Source of the DNA: Chara braunii
Lineage: Eukaryota > Streptophyta > Charophyceae > Charales > Characeae
Direction: 5' to 3'
Assembly (NCBI GenBank): GCA_003427395.1
Contig: BFEA01000282.1
Span: 814,862 to 878,861, forward strand
Length of the DNA stretch: 64,000 nt
The position numbers and the translations under genes were made by a program. The notes beneath the pieces are model-generated. The model was given only the letters and a program-made list of their open reading frames with translations, did no database searches and was not told the origin of the DNA. Shown piece by piece: positions 43,901 through 55,739 of this stretch; the first letter of the stretch is position 1, and each line of letters begins with the position of its first letter.

Positions 43901-45236
43901 TTGTGGCACAGGGGGTACGCGTTGTAATACCCCTCTATCGGACCCGCACACGAACAGACATCTTGGGGGGCTGAGGTCCCAAGCACGACTCGACGTCGGT
44001 CGACTAGGACGCATCCCACACACCACGCGCACACCACTTTAGGAACACAAAAATAAAACGCACACACACGACACACGCACGAAACGTCACAACACAAACA
44101 ACACGACAACGTTCCTAGTCCCTCGGTAGCCATCCCATAACTTTTCGACACGGAAATCGGATAGGCGTCACGAGCGAGACTTGATATAAAACCGCGCGAA
44201 CGCAGGGTTAACTCATTTCGACTCGCTATGCAAACGTACGCAAGCAGTCACAATGATGGCGTACTATGTAGTACCCATACTCATGCGATCCTTGTTAATC
44301 TCGAGGGTCGCATTCGACACTCAAGTGTCGGCTAACACGCGCTTTGAGGGTTAATCTCTCTACGCTGGACAACCACCATGCGCGGTTGACTATTACACAC
44401 CCTCTTCTGCACTTTGTGCAGAGTGGGTGGTACACAGTTCCGTACATGTGGTGGCAGTCGCCTCTTACTGCCCTGGAGATAAGCCCCACTCCAGGCCTGG
44501 GCAGAAGTCAAGGGGTTTGACTTTGACGGTTGCCACGAACTACAACGTCCAACTATAAAAATTAACAAGCAAAATCATCCAATAAATAAATAAACATCCC
44601 ACCACTTATATATCAAATCAGATATCGAGATAACAACAAAAGAAGGGGAAACATAGACCCATGAGGTATGCAGATCGTGCGACACATGGTTGTCATTCTN
44701 ACTGCCTCCAAAGTATGNCCCATATACCAAACTCNAGAATACTAACCTGCATAAAACACANACACACACAATAGCCACATTGCCATACNCCAATGAGGTC
44801 AACTTTACTATTGTCTGTAACTCACATCACGCCTCACACACTCAAGCCCCAGTCATAATTCAACTTTTCATAAATCTCATAAGTTATTTGTAATGGCCGT
44901 TGAAAGAAGTTCGGTTAAAACCCTCAAAGAAACATATCAAATCACAAGGTTAAGGCAGTCAAGTTGAGGTANATNTGTAANCAAAGTTGTNNCGTGAGCC
45001 GATAAGTCGGCNATCAACCAANCGACCTGTTATCANCGATAACAGAAGATGATCCTCGTAGGACCAAGCTGAATCTAGTCCAAATCTTAGATTGAATGTC
45101 CAAAGAAGACATGTATCATCCGACAGGTCAAAGCCCAAGCTAAATCGTCAACGTATGGAGATAAAAACCCCATGACACGTTCTCACTCATGACTTTTCTG
45201 ATAACCAAGCCTAGGTCTGTCTCTAAGTCGACGTCC

Positions 45237-45392
45237 AAGAAAAGGTAGACCTATGGCAGAATATCCCCCATACAATGTGGATCGCCATAATCGCCACCTG
45301 TCAAAATATAATCTAAGAAAAGGTAGACCTATGGCAGAATCTCCCCCATACAATGTGGATCGCCATAGTCGCCACCTGTCAAAATATAATCT
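45237..45392 (-). repeat. 78-bp tandem pair
   Basis: AAGAAAAGGTAGACCTATGG and the following bases occur twice with few differences (ATATCCCCC versus TCTCCCCC). It is the equivalent of the pair at 27392-27522. Confidence 0.75.
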
Positions 45393-45409
45393 ATCTCCTC
45401 TGAACCAAA

Positions 45410-45870
45410 AAAATTTCGACAGCGCTTCCCGTAGGAAAAGTTTCTTCTCAGAATTTATATCAACCTTAATATGAAAACAGAAATAATCTTCAACCCTTAA
45501 AGTCAAATTTTGTATAACTCCTTGGATTTGCAGAAATTTCGGCAGCGCTTCCCGTAGTGAGAGTAGCTTACCAAAATTTATACAAGTCAAGTTCAGAATC
45601 TAAAATGACTTTGACTTCTCAAGGTCCAATTTTATCTAACTCCCTGAATTAGTAAAAAATTGGGCAGCACTCCCTTTAGAAAAGTGGACTTCCCAGATTT
45701 TTACTAAGTCATATATGAAAGTCGGGCAAACTGAACTCTGAAAAGACAAAATCTGACTAACTCCTTGGTTTTGTAGAAATTTCGGCAGCGCTTCCCGTTA
45801 AGAAAGTAGCTTGCCAAGAGTTATACAAACCCAAGTATAAGAAAAGATCCCAGAAAATGCAAAAACTGAC
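45410..45870 (-). repeat. Sub-repeats with GGCAGCGCTTCCCG
   Basis: Four units near 45415, 45537, 45662 and 45782, each starting TAACTCC-like and ending in a TTCCC hairpin. One unit has GGGCAGCACTCCCTTTAG, with both sides of the hairpin changed. Confidence 0.65.
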
Positions 45871-46119
45871 CTAAGTAAAAAAAAGTTAGTACAGAAAATG
45901 CAGGAATTGAAACGAACTCCTATGACTCTAGCACGTGGCGAGCAACTAAAACAACTACCTATTAATCAAGAACTTAGACTAAGTAGCAGCCTCACTCAGT
46001 CACATGCAGGCCAAACCACAAAGGTAAGTACTCTCACCATCCCAAAGTATACCTGGACAAACAATAGTTCATGATCTTTCAATGATTTAATCTCTTATAC
46101 CCAGCTTACATAAGGCATA

Positions 46120-46960
46120 AGGTCAGGACACCCAAACTTATGGAATGAACTTTACCTTAGCCAAGCCTAAAGTCGAACCACCCAAACTTATGGAATGAGC
46201 CCAACTTGGCCAAAGTATACACAAACAAAGGGCACAACAACTTTTCTCTTCTTTGGGCACATGACTATACCATGTCAGTTGCCCTGAACTGTTTAAAATA
46301 TCCAAGTTATATATACATGTATTTCCTTTGTCTTCTAAGGCTGCATACGGCTGAACTAACTTAAGTTCAGCCTGCCTCAACTTACCATCAATCATATTCT
46401 TAATTATACTCTCTTCAAGTTGTGATAGGCTATAATAAGACCACCTAAACTTATAGAACAGTCTGATTAGCTCGTTCTTAATAGAATAATAATAAAATAT
46501 AGCCAAATTATAAGCATTGGGTTCCAGCATGTGCGAGGCTTCGAGTCATAGCACCTGAACTTACAGAACAGTCTGCCTCTCCGCCTAAGTTGTTTCTCTC
46601 TTATCCAAAATATGGGTGACATTGGGCTAGATCACCTGAACTTATAAAACAATCCGCCTTCTCTCAGATTCTTTTTCTCATAATAAAAGTAGGAAGAGGT
46701 TGAGCCACCTAAACTTATAGAATGACTCAGACTTCCTCGTTCATAAGCAAATAAACAAAGGAAAACCCAAAATAAACAAGGCAACCAAGACACCTGAACT
46801 TACAGAATGCACTTGGCCCCTGAAAAAGTCAACCACAAGTAGCCCTCGCAGGTCAGAGCAACCAGACCACCTAAACTTATAGAACGGTCTGATTCTCCAA
46901 GTTGTCCAAAATAAACATGGCACTGGGTCTCCCCAAACTTATGAGGACCTCCTAGCCTTA
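46120..46960 (-). repeat. Hairpin array, core CACCTAAACTTATAGAA
   Basis: About nine units (plus-strand core CACCTRAACTTATAGAA). Paired arms differ by unit: AATAAGAC 46434-46441 with GTCTGATT 46461-46468 (7 of 8); AGGAAG and TGAG 46691-46704 with CTCA and CTTCCT 46726-46737; CCAAG 46785-46789 with CTTGG 46812-46816; CAGACC 46863-46868 with GGTCTG 46886-46891, extending to 8 of 9; GGTC 46926-46929 with GACC 46946-46949. The first two units are weak. Confidence 0.8.
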
Positions 46961-47221
46961 ATGACCCTGTCAAATTTTAATGCAATACTGTTTCCCATCC
47001 TGCCCTCCCCCAAATGCATTCACTTTAAACAGTCTACTTTCACATAGTCAACAAAAGTTGAAACTGAGATTGCCCAAACATTGTTTTATTTAGTCTGGTT
47101 TAAGTCCTGAAAGTCAGACAAAAGTCAAAATAGGGTTGCATACCATATACTCAGTTAAATATGCATTGGGCGATATAGATAGGGGTTATAACTGGGTTTA
47201 TAGAGGGAGAGCAATGATTAC

Positions 47222-47340
47222 CTTTCAGTTCCCTGCCAAAACTCCTCCTGAGTTCTGGCTGAGCTCCCGCAATCGGTGGGCTGACTTCCCATAGAGTCTT
47301 GTTGCGGTCCTACGGGTAGCAATCCTGCCTGCCGCCTTCC
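47222..47340 (-). other. Exon-like block A, copy IV
   Basis: On the minus strand the frame RLRELSQNSGGVLAGN is preceded by ATRLYGKSAH, lacks one codon relative to copy III and ends at GTAATC. A TGA directly follows AGN. Confidence 0.4.
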
Positions 47341-47654
47341 TCTCATAACCAGGATTAGACTGAGATAAATTAAGAAGGGCAGAAGGAGTGGTTTCTGACT
47401 CTCGAGATACAGGAAGGGGACTAACTCAACTCGCAAGAGAGGGCCTTGATATCTTGAATCGCCTGAGGGCCCCGCAATGGCGGCCGAAACCCAAACCAGT
47501 TTGGTCAACCGGAGTCAAAACGCCAAGATCAGCTCTCTGACGACTTCCAAGTTTGCAACAATAATCCTCTACTTGTCCAGTCTGATCATCCCCCTGAATC
47601 CCCGTACCTCCACTTAGCCCGATCGTCGATGCACCACAGCCTGTATCAGTCTTT

Positions 47655-47835
47655 AAACGCAGCAACAGTACTTAGCGGTGGTCAAAGGTAATCGCAGCAG
47701 TCACCAGCAGCAGCAGTCCGCACAAAGTCCATTGCCGCAGCAGCAGTACGCCGCGATGGCCTGCAGCAACAGTAGCAGTCCGCGCCCAGTCTGTAGCAGC
47801 TAGCGGTAACAACAATAGCAACAGCGATACGCGGC
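47655..47835. repeat. CAG/CAA-rich imperfect repeat
   Basis: Runs such as CACCAGCAGCAGCAGTCCGC alternate with less regular sequence. Confidence 0.7.
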
Positions 47836-48170
47836 AGCTACTCAAGAGTAGACCTGAAGGAAATGATAAGTCAACTGTACGCAGTTTGTCGCACGAACAC
47901 AACTTTTGCAGCCTTGTCCTTCAACTGCTGCTCATTCTCACACGCCGAAGACGTAGTCCACAGTTATCGTGACGTATGCCCGTGCCAAGCCTGCAGACCG
48001 CCGGCCCCCGCAAACTGCCTTCTTCGTCAGTCGCCGACCCCTTAGACTGCCGCTAACCCAGGTACGTACCCCTCTCTTGCTCACCCGTCGCCAGTCCCCC
48101 AAGTTAGGCACTTTCTCCTTCCCCATTCACTTGTGCATTCTATAGCGGGCCGTCGGGCCAGACCCTCACG

Positions 48171-48296
48171 ATGAGCTTCATCGAGGAGGCGCTCTCAGCG
48201 ATCCGAAAGGGGATACACACGGCTGTCCCCACGATCTCAGCGTCGGGGCACACGGCAATAGGGGCTTTACTACTGGTTCCCCTGCCTACGACTTGA
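48171..48296 (+). CDS. Possible 41-residue ORF or exon
   Basis: The ATG at 48171 opens MSFIEEALSAIRKGIHTAVP, with a hydrophobic end (ALLLVPLP) before TGA at 48294. Composition is protein-like. It lies about 110 bp after a candidate CAG/GTACGT donor at 48061. No family is recognised, and chance is not excluded. Confidence 0.15.
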   Translation: MSFIEEALSAIRKGIHTAVPTISASGHTAIGALLLVPLPTT

Positions 48297-48299
48297 GAG

Positions 48300-50520
48300 T
48301 GAACCCATAATCCAGTTGCTTCATAAGTCGCCCGCTACTTAACCAGACCGAGGGTGAGTCCTTCACCAAAAAATACGGCCAGATACATCCTTCTGCTTGA
48401 AGTGATTGTGTAGCCTGCACGCGGCAGCAAGGTAAGTATATTTTGCCTCCCTTCTCTTTTCCTTGCTATCTCCCGTTCGTGCGTTTGAATGCACCCGGCT
48501 CGAGGTCCCGACCAGCTTCGTTCACTTCGCTGGCCTCTTCTCCCCTGCGTGTGCCCGTGCTATCTTCACACTGCGCAGCCTATACATCACATAGGATTCA
48601 GGCTATGACTCTGAAGCAGTATCGGACTTCATAGTTCATCTCGCGCGGTAGAAGAACCTCATAGGTGAATCTCGGTTCATCTGTTTTCACTAAAAAAAAG
48701 GTAGCCATGTAACCCCGCGACTGTCCCTTCGTTATTACTTCCAATAGAATGAGCAAAATCGAATGAATCTATCCCTCGAATCCAACTAAATAAGTTGGCA
48801 TATTATTGACTCATTTTTTCGAGCGCAGCCCCTACTCACTATATCTCGGAATTTGTACACTAACATCCAAAACTAACTTCATCATTCATCTTGCAGCTAT
48901 AAGAAAACCCTATTCAGCATCTTAGCCCGCAAAAAACGATCAGAAAACGACCGACTTATCACATTTTCACTCTCGACTTCCTTCCCCCTCCGCCATATCT
49001 CCTAGCTCACGCAGCTCTTTCTTACACTAACTCTCTCTACACTAATTCCCCTGCCAATTTGACTCGGGATTTGGATTTGTCAATCCCCAAAACCCCCTCT
49101 ACGAATCTTTCCCCTCCCTTTTCCATCAAGAAACAGGGAAGATTCACACTTTTCTTCCCTCACTTCTTCTCCTCCAAGCATAGTTCCGCGCACATCCCCT
49201 TCCTCCTAACTCCCGTTATGAACCTCCACTTACCGTACTAACTCTATCATCGGAGTCGCCTGGTCTCAGAACCCTCAGAACGCCTCTTCCCCCGCCCGAT
49301 TCCGTGAAGGAACGGGCGTGCTACAGTTTTCTTTCCCCCTCCATATTTGCCCTCATCTCTCCATGCACCTGCGCACCTTCCTATCCAGGTTCATTTATTT
49401 CCTTTTTTTTTTTTTTTTTTGCAGCTCTTTCTCTGCTGCCCTCATGTACTCCCTCGCCCTTTGGTTTTCCGGTCTCCCTTCCTGTGCTCCGCCCGCTTCT
49501 TCGTGTGCACTTGGCACAGTTTGTCGGCCAAGTTCCGTCTCGTTCCTCCCTTTGTCACAGCGCCCCCTCTTCAGTCAATCGCTACTCCCTCTTCCTTGCT
49601 GCGCTGTTTTCCTCGTCTACTCGCCCCCTGCACGACCTTCTGCCCAGGTACACTCCCCCGTGCTCTTCTCGTTGTCCCTGTCGTCGCCGACCAGCGCTGC
49701 GCTGTCTGGCCAGCTTCTCCCTGCCTACTTGCGGTCCGCTGCGCTATCTGCCCCGTTTTCACCTGGCACGCCCTCAGCATCCGACGAGCTGTTCAACAAC
49801 CTCCACTGTCCTAAGGTAAAACTTCGGAGGGAGCCAGCTATTCGACGGTTCGATTAGTCTTTCGCCCCTATACACAAGTCCGACGATTGCTGCGCTCTTG
49901 CGCCTGAGTGCCTTCGGGCCTACTCCGCCTGGGCACTGTTCCCCACCTTTTCGGGTCCCTAACGGGATGCTCATACTCAGCAGATGGTGGGGGGGGCAGG
50001 CAGGGCCCTGCAGACGTGCCGCCTCCCCATCAAAAAAAATATCTCTTGCTTGGGTCGGACATGTCACAGGGCTGTACTTTAAAGCAAGCCAAAGGCAGAG
50101 TCCCCCGTTCATCGGGCCACAACGGACTTACTCACACTCAAACCTCTCACGGTAGATCGGGAGCGATGGTCGATGCCCCGCCAAGGCCCCCCCTGCCGCT
50201 CCGGTTCTCTTCCGCCTCATGGGCCGAACACCCACTTGACCCACCGGAGAGAGGCGCCGCTCAAGATCCTCGTCTGCAGTGACGGCCAACCGTGTCCGGC
50301 AATGCAATAGCTGGGCCAGGCCCGTCTGTCCCGACGTAGGTCTTAGAACCGTCCTCCGAGTCAAAGACACCAGTAAAAATAAAAGTAGGAAAATTAATAA
50401 AAAATAAATAAAAAAAAATAATAATAAACATGAGGGAACAACGAGGGGTCACGCATCTGGGCCGCACATGGCTCGCGCCTTGCCGCCGATATCCCGTGTA
50501 CGCGGCTCAACTACGGACGA
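48300..50520. other. Unassigned stretch with donor-edged fragment
   Basis: It contains a donor-edged repeat fragment at 48735-48785 (CTTCCAATAGAATGAGCAAA then GAATGAATCTATCCC) and CT-rich DNA. The overlapping frames at 49.3-49.85 kb are open in all three phases and are not supported as genes. Confidence 0.4.
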
Positions 50521-50552
50521 AGCCATACCGGTGTGAATTTGCAAAAAGCACG

Positions 50553-50578
50553 CCAAATGCCCTTGTAAGGGTATTTGG
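50553..50578. repeat. CCAAATACCC-type palindrome
   Basis: CCAAATGCCC-TTGTAA-GGGTATTTGG preceded by TTTGCAAAAA, as in S2. It may mark a fragment of the SINE-like family. Confidence 0.5.
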
Positions 50579-50699
50579 TACGACAGTCTTCCCGGACCTT
50601 ATTAAGCGATGTCCCCGTCGCACGAAGTATTCCTATGCAATTACTATCTTTCACATATTCGCAAGAAACAGTATCTTCTAGCCTCGATGTTTTCAAAAC

Positions 50700-52320
50700 G
50701 ACGAAACAGTTGGCGACGACCAAAAATTTTGTATTTAGTTTCTGGCTAAAGTAGGAAGCTACGACAACCGAATAATCGGGTAGGCCCTAACACCATCTAA
50801 TCTTTTAATTTCACAAGTGGATAAAGCCAATAATCAAACCTAAAGCTACACCATTCTCGGTCCGTTTGAACGATATTTTTTTGCACCGCGCACCCATATC
50901 ATTCAATCATCAGCTGAAACTCAACTCCGCGGTGGTATAGAATCCAAAACCTCAGTCCTTATTCAAACGTTTTCCTTTTTACACAACAACCATTCAAATT
51001 TAACTTATTTACACTCTTTTTCCAACTCTCCTCCAGACGATCCCCCCCCCCCATCATGGGGATATCACAGCTAACTAGGGGTAGCCTGGTTTAACTCGTG
51101 GCGCAAGTCATGGACGTCCCCTTTGGGCCGGGCCCCGTTAAGCCCAATGCCCCCAAAACATTATTGTCATGTAAAAACCACTCATTTCTGCTTCTTACCT
51201 TAAATAAAAGAAAAACTCACTTTTCTTGCTCATAAATCCTACTTTTATAAGTAGGGTTCTTCACTTTTGTCACTTTCTTTATCAGTCCTTAGTCATATGT
51301 TCCGCTTAGTGAGAAAACTCTCATAATCTTTCTTCCGAATAGAACTCACTTTTATTTTTCAAAATCTCACACTTATTGTCAATGCCACTTTCAACCAAAA
51401 CCATAGCCGATTGGAGGGCCTCATAATCAGGTCAATCCTTCCTGCTGTAGATGACGCTCCTACCGGCTATTAGTCAAAACTTTTAATTTTTATCAAGGAG
51501 TCTTAATCATTGGAAGTCCCCGTCACAGACTAGACCGCTTGTGACCCATAATAAGTTGAGTGAAGGACTTACAACCAGCAGGCTTCCACATTGCCTGTGC
51601 TATTTTTATCAACTTTTACGTGACTACGCAAGTGGGGATGCCGAATTGAACGGTTCCTTCCTTACCCCCTGCCACACACAAAAAACACCCAGGACTCACA
51701 GCCACTGGCCAGGCAAGGGCTTTCTTACTTGAAAGGTTTTTCTGCCGCAGATGACACACTTACTGACAGCTGAGGACCAACAGAGTGGAACTGTCGATTT
51801 GGCCGCGGATAATACTCTAACTCCATAAACTCTTCTTAAGCCACCCTTCCTCTCTAGGGTGAGTCTTCCATAAAAAAATTTAAGACTCCTTCCATCCTGA
51901 AGGAGAATCACCCATAAAAAAATCTCTCTGCCATCCTCCCACTCATTGATGGATTTGTTTATGTAACCTTAAAACACCCTTCACGTGAAAATAATCCTCA
52001 AATTTTGTCAGGCCGCCTTTGGGCATAACCTCTCTCTTAATATGATTTTCTGGACTCTTTAAGCCTTCCAGAAATATCCCGCAAATAATCACGCGTTCTT
52101 CACTTCATCATTAATTAAAGTAATACACAAAAGACTCACAAGACCACTTTGGTGAGAATGCCAATGACAACCAAAACAAGCACGATCCTACAACCCGAGG
52201 CGACCAAAATCTATATCAAAAAAATAGTTCCCAGAAGAAAATCAGGTCATCCCAAGTCTCACATCCTTACAAATCTCAAATTATCACAATTTCATATCCC
52301 AATCAAACAAAAGACCTTGT
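50700..52320. other. AT-rich stretch with several small hairpins
   Basis: Perfect hairpins include CCTACTT-TTAT-AAGTAGG (about 51238), TGAGA-AAAC-TCTCA (about 51320), AGTCTT with AAGACT around CCATAAAAAAATTT (51862-51887), CTCCTTC-CATCCT-GAAGGAG and TTTCTGGA with TCCAGAAA (about 52047). A recurring CATAA word in or near several of them hints at another degraded array. No gene seen. Confidence 0.35.
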
Positions 52321-52334
52321 ATAACGTTGTCGGA

Positions 52335-53600
52335 CCAAATACCCTTACAAGGGTACTTGGCCATGCTTTTGCATTCGACACGGTGACAGCGTCGGCTACC
52401 ATGATGGAGCCAGTCTGGAAAGGAAAGAGTGTGCACGCTTGGCGTGACACTGGAAACGAATTCCTCGGCCATTAAGGCCGGGGCAAATTCGGTGGGAAGA
52501 TTTCGTTAAGTATGTGCGCGCGTTGTTATGACGCGCGCGTTGTTTTGACGCGCGCCGTGATGATTAGGATCAGTAGTAATACCCCTCGACAGAAGAGGTC
52601 GAAGGGTCAGGTGGGTTGTGATTGTGTCGGGTACGTCTACGACGCACGCTGAGACGTGGGTTGCTACCTGTCTACCTACTGGTACTGGGCGTCGAAAAGT
52701 GCCAACTTGTCTTCTTATACTCGGCCTCCGAGTCGAGTGTCCACCGCATCTACCTCTACTTGGTGAGGTATCGGCCTACCTGCCACTTGAAGTGTTTCCC
52801 CGTCGCGGCCATCAATGTCGCGGCCATGGCTAAGTACTGGTCGACCCGTTACCTGAGTGTTTTCCCGCTACAAACCCCAAAGGCACGATCACAAGTAACT
52901 ACCGCCCTGCGGGGCCTCCCAAACGAAAACAAGTACCCTTGCAGNTACCTGAGTGTTTTCCCGCTACAAACCCCAAAGGCACGATCACAAGTAACTACCG
53001 CCCTGCGGGGCCTCCCAAACGAAAACAAGTACCCTTGCAGGTCACACGTACGCTCCAGTCGACAAACCCTCAGGCGGGAAGGCAAACCGGCGAGCGTGCA
53101 CGCACACGGATTTGGAAAAACGGGCTCAACTCAGCCCCAATACCTTGCATATACCAGAGCAGCTCCCTTTCTATTCGAAATGGGAGCTAGCTCAGTAGGT
53201 CAGGGGTCAGACTGTTCAGCGACAGACTCAGGGATCGAATTTGCCCGGCCCCTGAGTCAGCTCCTTTTTTTTACAAGGAGCTTTGCTTTCCTTTTTCACC
53301 CGCGGAGGACTGGCCGCGGCTTGAACCCGCGACCTCTGCAATAGAAGTAGCTAGGAGTAGTTAGGTGTTAGGCCGTGGGGTTTGAATCCCACGGTGTGGT
53401 GCCGCCCGCGTATGACAATTGTCATAACGGGGTTGTTTGTCGTTAGATTCTTTTTTTCTTTTTGGTTAGATTTGTTTCTTTTATTTATTTATTTTACTAG
53501 ATTTACTTTTATTCGTATTTTCAGTTGATTTATTTTTTGTCCCACGACAGTTTCACGTCAATGAATCTGGCGATGAAACTGAGACGGATTCGAACAAACG
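52335..53600 (+). mobile_element. SINE-like repeat S3
   Basis: Head palindrome CCAAATACCC-TTACAA-GGGTACTTGG, then sequence collinear with S1. The Pol III-like module at 53182-53272 has GGGAGCTAGCTCAGTAGGTC (A box), GGGATCGAATTTGCC (B-box-like), outer complementary ends and a T8 terminator. Opposite-strand B box CTTGAACCC lies at 53320. A T-arm-like GTGGGGTTTGAATCCCAC follows at about 53378. A T-rich tail with GTGAATCTG-like words ends it. Confidence 0.6.
52850..53040. repeat. Exact 95-bp duplication around an N
   Basis: 52850-52944 and 52946-53040 are identical and separated by one N. An unmerged assembler overlap is far more likely than biology. Confidence 0.85.
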
Positions 53601-53643
53601 GGTAAGTAGTAGATTTCTTGTCCTTCCTTATTTCATTAGATTT

Positions 53644-53660
53644 TGTCATTATTATTATTA

Positions 53661-53728
<68 letters not shown>

Positions 53729-53732
53729 TTCG
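53644..53732. repeat. (ATT)n microsatellite
   Basis: Trinucleotide run immediately beyond the S3 tail. Confidence 0.95.
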
Positions 53733-53979
53733 TAGTTTTCAGATAGTTCTTCTTATGAATCTGTCGCAGGATCCACAACAGATTCGTAAGATAAGGTACC
53801 TCGGTACTACCCGGATCTCGACTTCAGGGTCAAGAAAGGCGGCCTAATGGAGTCGCGACTGACCGCTACGGAGAAAGGGGCTATGAGAAAGACTATCGAC
53901 ATAACGAGTGCGGTTGCAGCCGGAGGAGAACCGCGCGGAGATAGGAAGAGACCGTGCGGAGGACGGAGGCGCGCAAAGA

Positions 53980-54060
53980 AGAAGAAGTAGAAGGAAGAAG
54001 AAGAAGAAGAAGAAGAAGAAGAAGAAGAAGAAGAAGAAGAAGAAGGAGAAGAAGGAGAAA
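53980..54060. repeat. (AAG)n microsatellite
   Basis: GAA/AGA run. Lysine- and phenylalanine-rich frames are artefacts. Confidence 0.95.
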
Positions 54061-54262
54061 GGAGAAGGAGGTAAAGAAGAAGGAGTTTGGGAGGAAGGAG
54101 AAAGTAGAGGGTAAGGCGACACTTACCTGAGCGGTGACGACTCCGACAACGACGACAGACTGACAATGCCCGACGACGACTACGACAATGACCACTATGA
54201 CGATGACTACGATAAGAAAACCGACTACGACGACGACGACGAGGGAGCGATATAGAGAACAG

Positions 54263-54400
54263 GTAAGCTTTTAACCTCACGGCTTACCTCATGGTATATC
54301 GATAGGATAAATAAATAAGATAAATAAATAAAAATAAATAACTAAATAAATCAAATGAATCTATCGCTAAAACAAGGGTATATACATACCATACACTACA
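54263..54400 (+). repeat. Donor-edged repeat
   Basis: Begins CAG/GTAAGCTTTTAACCTCAC. It has an (AAATA)n insertion in the middle and resumes with GAATGAATCTATCGCTAAAA. Confidence 0.55.
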
Positions 54401-54471
54401 CATGTGTGAGTGTGTGTGTGTGTATAGGTGTATATGTGTGTATGTGTGTGTGTGGGTGCGTATGTGAGAAG

Positions 54472-54575
54472 GTATATGCGGATCGTGCGGCGAGCTTCGT
54501 GCTACTTCCATCAGTAGGAGTTAAACCGATTGAATCTCCTACTACAATAAGGAAATGTACATTTGCACCGGCCAC
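54472..54575 (+). repeat. Donor-edged repeat
   Basis: Begins AAG/GTATATGCGGATCGTG, then GTGCTACTTCCATCAGTAGG and TTGAATCTCC. It follows a (TG)n tract. Confidence 0.5.
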
Positions 54576-54661
54576 TATCGTGACTTCGTCGCTGCTCGCC
54601 CATCGTGGGGCTTTCGATCCCGTTCGCCCGTGGAATGTCAGTCGTTTGTTTGTGTGTGTGG

Positions 54662-54835
54662 GTGAGCGAAGATCACGACGGGCTTCACTGTACTTCCGTA
54701 GATAGGATAAGCACGTCCGAATGAATCTATCTCTAGAACATGGAAACATGCACTACGACACTTGTGTGTGCGTGCATGTGCGTGCATGTGCGTGGATGTG
54801 TGAGCATGTGTTTGTGTGTGTGTGTGTGTATGTGA
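54662..54835 (+). repeat. Donor-edged repeat with (TG)n tail
   Basis: Begins GTGAGCGAAGATCACGACGG, then CTGTACTTCCGTAGATAGGA, GAATGAATCTATCTCTAGAA and CATGGAAACATGCAC, and ends in a TG-rich microsatellite. Confidence 0.6.
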
Positions 54836-55169
54836 CAGAGAGAGAGAGAGTTCTCCTTCTTCCTCTTCTCAGTCCGCCATCTCCCTCTCACCCTTTCGTT
54901 ATCTGACTTCACTACATCAGCAGACTATGAGCGAGAGAGCGAGAGAGAGAACTTGGTGACATTTTGATCCATACTCGACCTTGGACTTCAGACATTTTGA
55001 CGAGAGATTTTGTGGGACTTGACGACTTCCCATCTCTCCCTCACCCTCTCGCTCCCTGACTTCACAGCGTCTCCAGACTACGAAAGAGGGAGAGGTAGGG
55101 TGAGATACGCATCGCCGAACAGATAAGTAGCCAGCCCTAGGCTGGCCTCGCGCTGCGTGCATCAATTGC

Positions 55170-55257
55170 ATCAAAAGATGCAAAAAATTGAATGAATCTT
55201 GCGCCAGGACGTGGGGGAATACCTACTGGAGTATGTGTAGGTGTGTGTGTGAGTGTC

Positions 55258-55292
<35 letters not shown>
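55170..55292 (+). repeat. Donor-edged repeat, diverged, with (TG)n tail
   Basis: GAATGAATCTTGCGCCAGGA and GTGGGGGAATACC followed by (TG)n. The upstream half is strongly diverged. Confidence 0.45.
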
Positions 55293-55293
<1 letters not shown>

Positions 55294-55494
55294 GGTGGGG
55301 GTCGGAGGCGCTTACCTGTAGCACCATCACTCCGGCTTCGTCTTCAAGGTACCTGCAGCACACGTCAGCATCCCAGGTTGTACCTGGCTCGACTCAAGAG
55401 AGAGAGAGAGTGAGAGAGAAAGAGAGAGAGAGAGAGAGACTCTAAGTCTCCAACCTTGGCCGACAGCCAAGTCTCGAACGCATGGCTCGCCGCG

Positions 55495-55640
55495 CTGTAC
55501 CTGGATCGATAGAATGAGCAAATCATCGAGTGGCTGTGTATATTTCCACGTTTCAGTGGAAGATTCATTCCGTTTTTGCTAATCCTATCGATGGAATGTG
55601 TGTGTGTGTGTGAGACGTTCATGAATCGACCAAGGTGTGT

Positions 55641-55680
<40 letters not shown>
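55495..55680. repeat. Palindromic donor-edged repeat
   Basis: GGATCGATAGAATGAGCAAA on the left and TTTTTGCTAATCCTATCGAT on the right are inverted, enclosing GTATATTTCCACGTTTCAGT. This shows a foldback form of the family, followed by (TG)n. Confidence 0.65.
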
Positions 55681-55708
<28 letters not shown>

Positions 55709-55739
55709 GTGAGAGCTAAGTCTCCAGCGCCACGGCTCG

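Larger units (their letters stand above)
43530..47400 (-). mobile_element. Hairpin-array element, copy IV
   Basis: On the minus strand: upstream exon-like sequence and block A (47340-47222), array (46950-46120), sub-repeats (45830-45410), the 78-bp tandem pair (45392-45237), hairpin pair B (about 45050-45000), D (43900-43695) and E. It parallels copy III step by step but has a different array core. Confidence 0.65.

Noticed and set aside
49304-49857. Three overlapping frames of 155-179 codons
   Set aside because: All three phases are open because the stretch is CT-rich and stop-poor. No protein features were seen.
53182-53272. Functional tRNA gene
   Set aside because: A- and B-box-like sequences and a T run are present, but no proper anticodon arm or 7-bp acceptor stem can be drawn, and the unit is multicopy with a SINE-like body.
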